Positions 6,749 to 12,337 of a stretch of DNA of 12,337 bases are shown here, piece after piece (the first letter of the stretch is position 1; every line of letters begins with the position of its first letter). A program made the position numbers and the translations under genes. The DNA lies in contig JAIRLF010000354.1 in the NCBI GenBank assembly GCA_031259655.1, positions 1 through 12,337 on the forward strand. The letters are read 5' to 3'. The notes below the pieces were generated by a model that worked only from the letters and a program-made list of their open reading frames with translations, was not told where the DNA came from and ran no database searches. Origin of the DNA: Prevotellaceae bacterium. Lineage in GTDB: Bacteria > Bacteroidota > Bacteroidia > Bacteroidales > UBA932.

Positions 6749-8092
6749 ATGTCCGAGAAGATAAATGACAAAACGGTATTTTCGTTGCTCGAAGTAACAA
6801 AGAGTATTCGAAACACTTTAAACGACAGGTATAAAAGTGCATTTTGGGTGAAAGCTGAAATGAACAAACTGAATTTTTATAAATATTCCGGACATTGTTA
6901 TCCCGAACTCGTCGAAAAAAAGAACGGACAGGTAATCGCCTTGCTGAAGGCGTATATGTGGAAAGATGATTATCGCAGAATAAACGACAAATTTGTTAAT
7001 ACACTGCACGAACCGTTGAAAGAGGGCATCAAAATCCTGTTTTTGGCAAAAATAACTTTTGACCCCGCTCACGGTCTGTCGTTGTGGATAATGGATATCG
7101 ACCCGAGTTATACTTTAGGAGACCTCGAACGCGAAAAGCAAGAGACTGTCAATCAACTGCGCAACGAAAAGATTTTCGATAAAAACAAAACGATTCGATT
7201 GCCTTTATTACCTCAGCGTATTGCTGTTATTTCCGTCGAAACAAGCAAAGGGTATGCCGATTTCCGTGAAGTAATCGAAAAAAATACATGGGGTTACAGG
7301 TTTTTTCTGTATTTATTCCCCTCGTTGCTGCAAGGCGATAATGCGATTCAAAGCATTATCGACCAGTTGGAAAAAATCGAGAAGGTCAAACATCATTTTG
7401 ATGTGGTGGCGATTATACGTGGCGGTGGCGGCGATGTAGGGCTTTCGTGTTTCAACAACTACCGGTTGTCGAGAGCGATTGCGCTGTTTCCGCTTCCTGT
7501 GATTACCGGTATCGGACATGCTACTAACGAGACCGTTGTCGAAATGATTGCCTTCGCAAATGCGATTACGCCAACAAAACTTGCAGAATATCTGTTGCAA
7601 AAGTTCCATAATTTCGCAATTCCCGTCCAACAGGCAGAAAAAAAGATATTTGATAAAAGTGTTCGACTGTTGAACGAAGCAAAAATGAAACTCGGAGCAG
7701 AAGTGAAACTGTTTCGTTCGGTGACGGACAACATCCTGATTTCAAACAATAACGAAATCAAAACAAGCAAACTCCATATCGTCAAAAGCGTTGCCGCATT
7801 CTGCAATGTGAAGAAAATCATGGTCTCGCAGTTGAAAGAAAAGCTACAGGCGCAAAGTTTGTTAAAAACAAAAAGCGCTTTGATGGAAATCAACAGTATA
7901 GAAAAAAACGTGGACAACATGAGCCCGGCAAACGTACTGAAAAGAGGATACAGTATCACGCTGTTGGACGGTAAATCGGTTACAAACATATCGCAAGTCA
8001 AAAACGGCGACGTCCTGAACACGCTTGTACACGAAGGAAATATTGTAAGTACTGTCAATTCAATACATAAAAACATAAACAATGAACGATAA
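6749..8092 (+). CDS. xseA: Exodeoxyribonuclease VII large subunit
   Basis: XseA is the catalytic subunit of exonuclease VII, which degrades single-stranded DNA from both ends into oligonucleotides together with several XseB subunits. An N-terminal OB-fold DNA-binding domain spans about 10-118 (FWVKAEMNKL, 'HCYPELVEKKNGQVIALLKA'). The catalytic domain follows: 'LPLLPQRIAVISVETSKGYADFREV' (151-175), 'IIRGGGGDVGLSCFNN' (222-237) and 'VITGIGHATNETVVEMIAF' (251-269). Aligned by eye with the E. coli catalytic residues (D155, R205, H238, D241), D171, R224 and H257 are kept but the last Asp is N260. I recall this Asn form from a Bacteroidota branch of XseA, so it is probably a lineage trait rather than damage. 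A coiled-coil region (about 290-400) and a small C-terminal strand domain (MSPANVLKRGYSI, 'VKNGD') complete the protein at 447 residues. The 3' end overlaps xseB by 11 bases. Confidence 0.95.
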   Translation: MSEKINDKTVFSLLEVTKSIRNTLNDRYKSAFWVKAEMNKLNFYKYSGHCYPELVEKKNGQVIALLKAYMWKDDYRRINDKFVNTLHEPLKEGIKILFLAKITFDPAHGLSLWIMDIDPSYTLGDLEREKQETVNQLRNEKIFDKNKTIRLPLLPQRIAVISVETSKGYADFREVIEKNTWGYRFFLYLFPSLLQGDNAIQSIIDQLEKIEKVKHHFDVVAIIRGGGGDVGLSCFNNYRLSRAIALFPLPVITGIGHATNETVVEMIAFANAITPTKLAEYLLQKFHNFAIPVQQAEKKIFDKSVRLLNEAKMKLGAEVKLFRSVTDNILISNNNEIKTSKLHIVKSVAAFCNVKKIMVSQLKEKLQAQSLLKTKSALMEINSIEKNVDNMSPANVLKRGYSITLLDGKSVTNISQVKNGDVLNTLVHEGNIVSTVNSIHKNINNER

Positions 8093-8288
8093 TTTAAATT
8101 ATACGGCAGCATTTGAAGAACTGCAAAAAATTGTTTCGGAAATCGAACAGGGAACAATATCGGTCGACGAACTCTCCGAAAAGGTCAAAAGAGCTTCGCA
8201 ACTTATCAAAATCTGCAAGTCGAAACTGACCGACACAGAGGAAGATGTGAATAAAATTCTTAAGGAGCTTACTCCGGAAGGATTTTAG
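8082..8288 (+). CDS. xseB: Exodeoxyribonuclease VII small subunit
   Basis: XseB is a short helical-hairpin protein that binds the XseA coiled coil to form exonuclease VII. The 68 residues are the normal family length, with the characteristic 'FEELQKIVSEIEQGTISVDEL' start (positions 11-31) and the second helix 'SEKVKRASQLIKICKSKLTDTEEDVNKIL'. The ATG lies inside the xseA coding region (11-base overlap), giving translational coupling and the expected gene order. The last Phe codon and the TAG stop (8286-8288) fall inside the first unit of the adjacent AT-rich repeat, so the extreme C-terminus (after PEG) may have been shaped by that repeat. Confidence 0.95.
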   Translation: MNDNLNYTAAFEELQKIVSEIEQGTISVDELSEKVKRASQLIKICKSKLTDTEEDVNKILKELTPEGF

Positions 8289-8540
8289 ATTTTTAGATTT
8301 TAGATTTACGATTTTTAGATTTACGATTTATGATTTTAGATTTACGATTGGGCTGACGCAAGCCAAATCTAAAATTACGATTTTTAGATTTACGATTTAT
8401 GATTTTAGATTTACGATTGGGCTGACGCAAGCCAAATCTAAAATCTAAAAATCACAAATTGATTGGGGCTGGCGTCAGCCAAATCTAAAATCGTAAATCT
8501 AAAATCTAAAATCTAAAAATCGTAAATCTAAAATCTAAAA
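8281..8540. repeat. AT-rich inverted-repeat element between convergent xseB and lipoprotein genes
   Basis: The element is made of the 9-base word TTTAGATTT (7 occurrences, left half) and its complement AAATCTAAA (9 occurrences, right half), mixed with TTTACGATT-type words. The outer arms 8291-8322 and 8509-8540 are a perfect 32-bp inverted repeat. Three GC-rich near-palindromes stand inside: GGGCTGACGCAAGCC at 8350-8364 and 8419-8433, and GGGGCTGGCGTCAGCC at 8465-8480, which in reverse complement differs from the others by one base in the 14-base core. The left and right edges run into the coding sequences of xseB and the lipoprotein and supply both stop codons. Transcripts from either side would form extensive hairpins, so a bidirectional terminator or RNA-stabilising role is plausible; a mobile intergenic repeat family is an alternative. 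Confidence 0.9.
8306..8444. repeat. Perfect tandem duplication, 69-bp period
   Basis: Bases 8306-8375 recur identically at 8375-8444 (period 69, so two full units with a shared junction base). Each unit contains two TTTAGATTT words, TTTACGATT words, one GGGCTGACGCAAGCC hairpin (8350-8364 and 8419-8433) and the start of the complementary AAATCTAAA half. The absence of any difference between the copies points to a recent duplication within the larger inverted-repeat element. Confidence 0.95.
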
Positions 8541-9490
8541 TAGTCTATTTCTTCGAGTAAAATATCAAATTCTAACCATTTCGCTATAGCGAAAAGATTT
8601 TTTTGAGGGACGCGCAAGTAAAAGAAATCTCTATTATAAACGAGAGGGTTGCCATAATCGTCGGTATTGTTATCGCTTATCGGGTTGATGAAACAGGTCA
8701 GGCTGTCTGTCTCGCTTTTTACAGTCATGATGTACAACGGTTTTGCGGAACTTATTTTTTGTTTTTCTTCATCCGTAATATTCAGGTTACTGTCGAACGA
8801 GATATTGTTGAAATAGCTCAGATATGCATCCATTTTGAACCTGTCGAATGGAAGATTATTCCCGTTTTGGTCAAATAAAGATATGGAGTCGGTTATTACA
8901 ATTGAGAATGAACTGTTTGGTGATTCCACATTGTCTATTTTCAGATACTTTATTTGTCCGGCGTTATACGAAAAAAGGACATTATTTTCCCAAAAGGCAG
9001 TTTCTGTAACAATATAATCGTCAAAATCAATATCTTTGCCCGGCAGTTCCATGACATACGGTTTATGTTTTTCGTCCATCAGACCGATTACTTCCACATT
9101 TTCCTCGCCGGTAATGAGTAAATAATAGCTCTTTACGATTTTTGCGCCTTCGAAAATTCTTATCAGGATTCCCTCATCCTTTATCTTTTTGTTGGGATAC
9201 GACGAGTTATACATCTTTGGTAGAGGGTAGCGGACTTCCACGCCCGAAAGTATCGCCTGTAAATTCGCGATATTCTGCATATTAGCCTTAAATGACGACA
9301 CAAACCATTCGTTCCGCCCGATTTTCGAGAGCGCAATATCGTTAGCGCTGTCGCTAAGTTCAATCCTTGTAATATTTTCGATATTTCGCACGCCGAAATT
9401 TGCGCCCTGATTGCCACATCCGGCGAGAATCGCGCTAACCGACAATATCGCAACGACATATCTCATCACCATCATCATGCGCATAATCAT
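8528..9490 (-). CDS. DUF4340-like lipoprotein of unknown function
   Basis: This 320-residue protein is a predicted lipoprotein: a hydrophobic signal sequence ends in the lipobox LAGC with C25, followed by GNQGANFG. After it come repeated beta-rich units of the DUF4340 style, for example 'NITRIELSDSANDIALSKIGRNEWFVS' (residues 39-65), a segment with 'ILIRIFEG' and 'SYYLLITGEENVEVIGLMDEKHKPYVMELPG', then 'DDYIVTETAFWENNVLFSYNAGQIKYLKI', and a less conserved second half. The DUF4340 assignment is by resemblance and is not certain. The function is unknown; envelope location is inferred from the lipobox. The start is ambiguous because the N-terminus reads MIMRMMMVMRY, with six Met codons between 9490 and 9466. 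It follows surE after 13 bases and is the last gene of the leftward operon. Its final residues (YFRF) and stop codon are encoded by units of the neighbouring repeat element. Confidence 0.75.
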   Translation of the reverse strand: MIMRMMMVMRYVVAILSVSAILAGCGNQGANFGVRNIENITRIELSDSANDIALSKIGRNEWFVSSFKANMQNIANLQAILSGVEVRYPLPKMYNSSYPNKKIKDEGILIRIFEGAKIVKSYYLLITGEENVEVIGLMDEKHKPYVMELPGKDIDFDDYIVTETAFWENNVLFSYNAGQIKYLKIDNVESPNSSFSIVITDSISLFDQNGNNLPFDRFKMDAYLSYFNNISFDSNLNITDEEKQKISSAKPLYIMTVKSETDSLTCFINPISDNNTDDYGNPLVYNRDFFYLRVPQKNLFAIAKWLEFDILLEEIDYFRF

Positions 9491-9503
9491 TACAGCAGTA
9501 ATT

Positions 9504-10283
9504 TTACAGTTTTTCGAACCGTTTCATTTCGTCGATAACCTCGTATGCAGTGAGGTCGAAATGAGTTGGAACGATGGAAACATAGCCATTGCTTAACGCC
9601 GTTTCGTCGGTTCCCTTTGCTCCGGTCTCTTCGTTATGATAGTATCCTGTCAGCCAGTACAGTTTTTCGCCTGTTACCGGGTCGGGTTTCAGTATAAAAT
9701 CTTCGTTCCACATACCTTTGTTTTGCCGGCATATTTGTATGCCTTTGATTTTGTCGAAAGGCAGAGCAGGGATATTCACGTTCAGGGCAATACCTTTCGG
9801 CATTCCGTTTGCCAGGACGTCCTGCACAATCGTTGCTCCATATTTTACCGCTCCCGAAAAATCCGCATCCTGCGAATGGTCGCAAAGCGAAAAACCAATC
9901 GAAGGCATTCCCAGCATTGCCGCCTCAATAGCCGCGCCCATTGTTCCCGAATAAATCACGCTTACAGAAGAATTTGAGCCGTGGTTGATGCCCGAAACCA
10001 TCAAATCGGGCTGACGCGGAAGCAGGCAACTCATCGCAAGTTTAACGCAATCGGTAGGCGTACCGGTACACGAATAGACTGTCATGCCGGGGCTTTCTTC
10101 GACTTTATCGGCAGTTATGGGAGTTGTAACCGTCAGCGCATGAGAGGCTCCGGAGCGCGGGACATCGGGAGCTATCACGAATAAATCGCCAAACGGAACA
10201 AGCATTTCTATTGCCGCTTTTAAACCCGAAGCGTTGACGCTGTCGTCGTTTGTCAACAAAATTAAAGGTTTCATCTGCGCCAT
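9504..10283 (-). CDS. surE: 5'/3'-nucleotidase SurE
   Basis: SurE is a metal-dependent cytoplasmic phosphatase acting on nucleoside 5'- and 3'-monophosphates, associated with stress and stationary-phase survival. With the ATG at 10283 the protein has 259 residues, normal for the family. The metal site is visible: D13 and D14 in ILLTNDDS, S44 in APDVPRSGASHA, and N100 in 'MVSGINHGSN'. Also typical are 'YSCTGTPTDCVKLA' and the 'GTMGAAIEAAMLGMPSI' helix region. The usual Gly after the Asp pair (NDDG) is Ser here. An in-frame TTG lies one codon upstream at 10286, but the ATG, whose first base is the last base of the upstream gene's TGA (TGATG), suggests coupled translation; a second ATG at 10274 is also possible. 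In many Bacteroidota surE is next to lpxB, which is not so here. Confidence 0.96.
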   Translation of the reverse strand: MAQMKPLILLTNDDSVNASGLKAAIEMLVPFGDLFVIAPDVPRSGASHALTVTTPITADKVEESPGMTVYSCTGTPTDCVKLAMSCLLPRQPDLMVSGINHGSNSSVSVIYSGTMGAAIEAAMLGMPSIGFSLCDHSQDADFSGAVKYGATIVQDVLANGMPKGIALNVNIPALPFDKIKGIQICRQNKGMWNEDFILKPDPVTGEKLYWLTGYYHNEETGAKGTDETALSNGYVSIVPTHFDLTAYEVIDEMKRFEKL

Positions 10284-10678
10284 CAAAACGTTTCTTTATC
10301 TGTTCGTTCGACTATCTGAACCATATTTCCCTCGAGGTCAAGAAAATTGCGTATACGGCCTCCGCCGACGGCTTCAAATTCGGCGCCTTCCCACTTGACT
10401 CCGGATTTGTCGAGTTCGGATATTGCTTTATCCATATCGCTGACTCTTAAAGCCAAATGCGACCATCCGGGAGTACACACCGTCCGGTTTTGACGGGGAT
10501 TTTCGTCTTTCGGCATAATCTCTATCAGCGTCCGGTCGGGCGCTATTATCATATACACAGGTTTTTCCGTTTTGAGATACACTTCGTAACCCAAAACCTC
10601 GCAATACCATTTTGCTAATTTTTCCACATCGTCTGCTGCGATTGCAGGGTGGTCTATTCCTAAAAAAACATCTTTCAT
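10283..10678 (-). CDS. VOC-superfamily (glyoxalase/dioxygenase-like) protein
   Basis: This is a small protein of the vicinal oxygen chelate fold, with two beta-alpha-beta-beta-beta modules. From the ATG at 10678 it has 131 residues; a TTG two codons upstream (10684) is in frame but less likely. Module 1 starts with 'LGIDHPAIAADDVEKLAKWY' and 'VLGYEV' and ends in 'LIEIMP'; module 2 starts with 'WSHLALRVSDMDKAISEL' and ends in 'NFLDLEGNMVQIVER'. Candidate metal ligands by position are H10, E53 and H74; the fourth, usually the Glu of a 'GN-x-IEL' motif, is Q121, so metal binding may be altered or absent. The substrate cannot be predicted: the superfamily includes glyoxalase I, extradiol dioxygenases and fosfomycin/bleomycin resistance proteins, and no motif favours one. 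It lies 7 bases after mltD and overlaps surE by one base, indicating a shared transcript. Confidence 0.88.
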   Translation of the reverse strand: MKDVFLGIDHPAIAADDVEKLAKWYCEVLGYEVYLKTEKPVYMIIAPDRTLIEIMPKDENPRQNRTVCTPGWSHLALRVSDMDKAISELDKSGVKWEGAEFEAVGGGRIRNFLDLEGNMVQIVERTDKETF

Positions 10679-10685
10679 AATCAAT

Positions 10686-12266
10686 TTATTTTGTGGGCAA
10701 AAGAATCTTTTTGCCGGGTAATAATTTACTGTTTTTTGTCATATTGTTAATATCCAGCAAACTGTCCATATCGACATTATATTTTTGCGCTATCGACCAG
10801 AAGCTGTCGCCCTGTTCGACGGTATGATATTCGTTGCCGGACGAAGAAGAAGTATTAACGGGATTGTTTTCCGTTTGTTTCGGCGCTACGGATTTGCCGT
10901 ATATCACGATTTTCTGTCCCGGATATATTGTCGACTTTTCCGTAAGGTTATTCCATGAATAAAGCTCGCTCAATTTGACCTTGTATTTACTTGCAATGAT
11001 GCCAAGACTTTCTCCCGATTTCACCTGATGAGAGATTTGTTGCGAATCGGATATCCGGGTGGAATTGCCCGTCGCCGGTTTATTGCTTTTGGATATGGTT
11101 GTCGGATTGACGACTATGTCGGGATTGAAGTATTTCGTTTCGTTATGTCCGTATATTTTTCTTTCGTTTTCGATGAAGGCGTCGGTGTATTCCGAAGGAA
11201 TCCGCAGTTCGTAAGGTCGTTCGTTTCCGGGGATTATGTTCCTTTTATACTGTGGGTTCAATTCCCTGAGTTTTGTTATCGGGATGTTTATTGTATTGGC
11301 AATCTGCTCGAAATGCAGTTTGGAATTGACCATGAACGTATCTATCCGTTCGGAAATGTCGAACAGTTCGGGAGTAAGTCGATGTTCCTTATAGTAAGTG
11401 ATTGCATAGTTGGCGGCAACAAACAACGGGACGTAATTTCTTGTTTCTTTGGGCAGATAGGGGTATATTTCCCAATAGTCCTGTTTTCCGCCCGAACGGG
11501 CTATTGCTTTGGTGACATTGCCTTCTCCGCAGTTGTATGCGGCAAGGGCAAGCGTCCAGTCTTGGAACATCGAATACAGGGCGGTCAGATATTTTGCGGC
11601 GGCGTATGTAGATGCTACAGGGTCACGACGTTCGTCAACGTAAGTGTTGATAGTTAACCCGTAGCGTCGTCCGGTTGCCAGCATAAACTGCCACATTCCC
11701 GTAGCTCCCGCCCGCGATACCGCTACAGGGTTCAATGCCGATTCGATTATCGGCAGCGCCTTCATCTCCAATGGGATATTGTATGCGTCCAATATTTCTT
11801 CGAACACAGGGAGATAATATTCCGCCAGTCCCAGCATTTTTTCCGAATGTCGCGGATGTTTTTGCATGTAATAGACAATGTAGTTTCGTACGATATTGTT
11901 GTAAGGCAATGATATAATCGAGGGCATCGCTGCAAGTCGGCGTATATAAACCGAATCGGGCATATCTGCCGGCGGCAGTTCTTCTTCTTTGAATAAGATA
12001 ACCCCCGTAGTGTCGTATAAAGCCTGCTGTATCAGCCACATCATCGAAGATGTGTCCGTATCGGATGGTATGGTTCCCGCGTTTTTATTTTGGCGGTTGT
12101 CTGTCGCAGCTGTTGGTTTCGTATCGGTAACGATTTCTTTGGGCGCATTGAATAACGCTCTTGTATTGATTTCCTGCGAATACATCCTGCCGGAGCAAAT
12201 AAAAAGCAAAACCGGCAAAATTATTCGACATCCTCTCTGTGTTATTCTATTGATTATTCGTATCAT
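10686..12266 (-). CDS. mltD: MltD-like lytic murein transglycosylase with LysM domains
   Basis: This is a GH23-family lytic transglycosylase, which cleaves peptidoglycan glycan strands with formation of 1,6-anhydroMurNAc ends. The order is: a signal peptide (hydrophobic IILPVLLFICSG at about 15-26, likely cleavage at YS/Q31); a low-complexity linker; the SLT domain at about 150-290 with catalytic E175 in 'LPIIESALNP', then 'SRAGATGMWQFMLATGRRYGL' (184-204) and 'LALAAYNCGEGNV' (239-251); a degenerate LysM-like stretch at about 317-358; and two clear LysM peptidoglycan-binding repeats at about 412-456 ('HQVKSGESLGIIASKYKV') and 480-524 ('YHTVEQGDSFWSIAQKYNV'). Unlike E. coli MltD there is no convincing lipobox, so it may be a soluble periplasmic protein. 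It is the first gene of the leftward block and has a promoter-like element just upstream. Confidence 0.94.
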   Translation of the reverse strand: MIRIINRITQRGCRIILPVLLFICSGRMYSQEINTRALFNAPKEIVTDTKPTAATDNRQNKNAGTIPSDTDTSSMMWLIQQALYDTTGVILFKEEELPPADMPDSVYIRRLAAMPSIISLPYNNIVRNYIVYYMQKHPRHSEKMLGLAEYYLPVFEEILDAYNIPLEMKALPIIESALNPVAVSRAGATGMWQFMLATGRRYGLTINTYVDERRDPVASTYAAAKYLTALYSMFQDWTLALAAYNCGEGNVTKAIARSGGKQDYWEIYPYLPKETRNYVPLFVAANYAITYYKEHRLTPELFDISERIDTFMVNSKLHFEQIANTINIPITKLRELNPQYKRNIIPGNERPYELRIPSEYTDAFIENERKIYGHNETKYFNPDIVVNPTTISKSNKPATGNSTRISDSQQISHQVKSGESLGIIASKYKVKLSELYSWNNLTEKSTIYPGQKIVIYGKSVAPKQTENNPVNTSSSSGNEYHTVEQGDSFWSIAQKYNVDMDSLLDINNMTKNSKLLPGKKILLPTK

Positions 12267-12307
12267 ATCTGTCCATTTCTTTTAATTCCACATCACAAAA
12301 TAATTGC

Positions 12308-12315
12308 CAAAATTA
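12308..12315 (-). promoter_or_regulatory. Possible -7 element for the mltD operon
   Basis: On the minus strand TAATTTTG (12315-12308) fully matches the Bacteroidota -7 consensus TAnnTTTG and would give a leader of about 35-40 bases to the ATG at 12266. The matching -33 element would fall at or beyond the window edge and cannot be checked. The site is part of a 16-bp AT-only palindrome (12309-12324), so chance occurrence is a real possibility. Confidence 0.4.
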
Positions 12316-12337
12316 ATTAATTTTTTGAAAATGATTC

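Noticed and set aside
7459..8157. Minus-strand open frame of 232 codons opposite xseA/xseB
   Set aside because: It is antisense to the catalytic and coiled-coil regions of xseA; the Ser/Phe/Leu-rich sequence looks like a shadow of the coding strand, with no signal of a real protein.
8281..8540. Replication origin or DnaA-box cluster
   Set aside because: The AT-rich repeats superficially resemble an unwinding region, but no TTATNCACA-type boxes are seen, and no dnaA or other origin-linked gene is present.
11028..11657. Plus-strand open frame of 209 codons opposite mltD
   Set aside because: It lies entirely antisense to the well-supported lytic transglycosylase domain and its composition (rich in Arg, Cys, Phe, Tyr) is typical of a shadow frame; no domain is recognisable.
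12309..12324. 16-bp AT-only palindrome as a terminator for a gene beyond the window edge
   Set aside because: The stem has no GC pairs and would be too weak; it overlaps a better-explained promoter-like element upstream of mltD.

Overview
The window looks like an ordinary stretch of chromosome from a member of the Bacteroidota, most likely order Bacteroidales. Three things point there: an outer-membrane receptor with an N-terminal carboxypeptidase-regulatory-like domain, two close matches to the Bacteroidota promoter consensus (TTTG, about 19 bases, TAnnTTTG) with weak or absent Shine-Dalgarno sequences, and protein variants (the XseA active-site region, the 181-residue conserved protein, a DUF4340-like lipoprotein) that I recall mainly from this phylum. 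Base composition is moderately AT-rich and even throughout. I see no rRNA, tRNA, CRISPR array, transposase, phage gene or antibiotic-resistance gene.

Layout: the genes form four blocks of alternating strand. Block 1 (+, 2-3326) holds the 3' end of a TPR protein gene, then fmt, a membrane-anchored GH25 lysozyme gene and era; the last three are tightly packed. Block 2 (-, 3599-5992) is a single TonB-dependent-receptor-like outer-membrane protein gene. Block 3 (+, 6167-8288) holds a conserved Bacteroidota protein gene, then xseA and xseB (exonuclease VII), which overlap. Block 4 (-, 8528-12266, transcribed leftward) is a compact apparent operon: an mltD-like lytic transglycosylase with LysM domains, a VOC-superfamily protein, surE, and a DUF4340-like lipoprotein.

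How the genes fit together: most are core housekeeping functions. They cover initiator-tRNA formylation (Fmt), 16S rRNA/30S maturation (Era), DNA repair (XseAB), nucleotide/stress metabolism (SurE) and cell-wall turnover (the GH25 enzyme and MltD). The divergent junction between blocks 2 and 3 carries a promoter for each direction. Both convergent junctions are filled by long inverted-repeat DNA. At 3352-3556 there is a terminator-like hairpin followed by a 121-bp nested palindrome. At 8281-8540 there is a large AT-rich inverted repeat with an internal perfect tandem duplication, and its repeat units supply the stop codons of both flanking genes. These two non-coding elements are the most interesting content. 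I found no convincing new multi-gene system.
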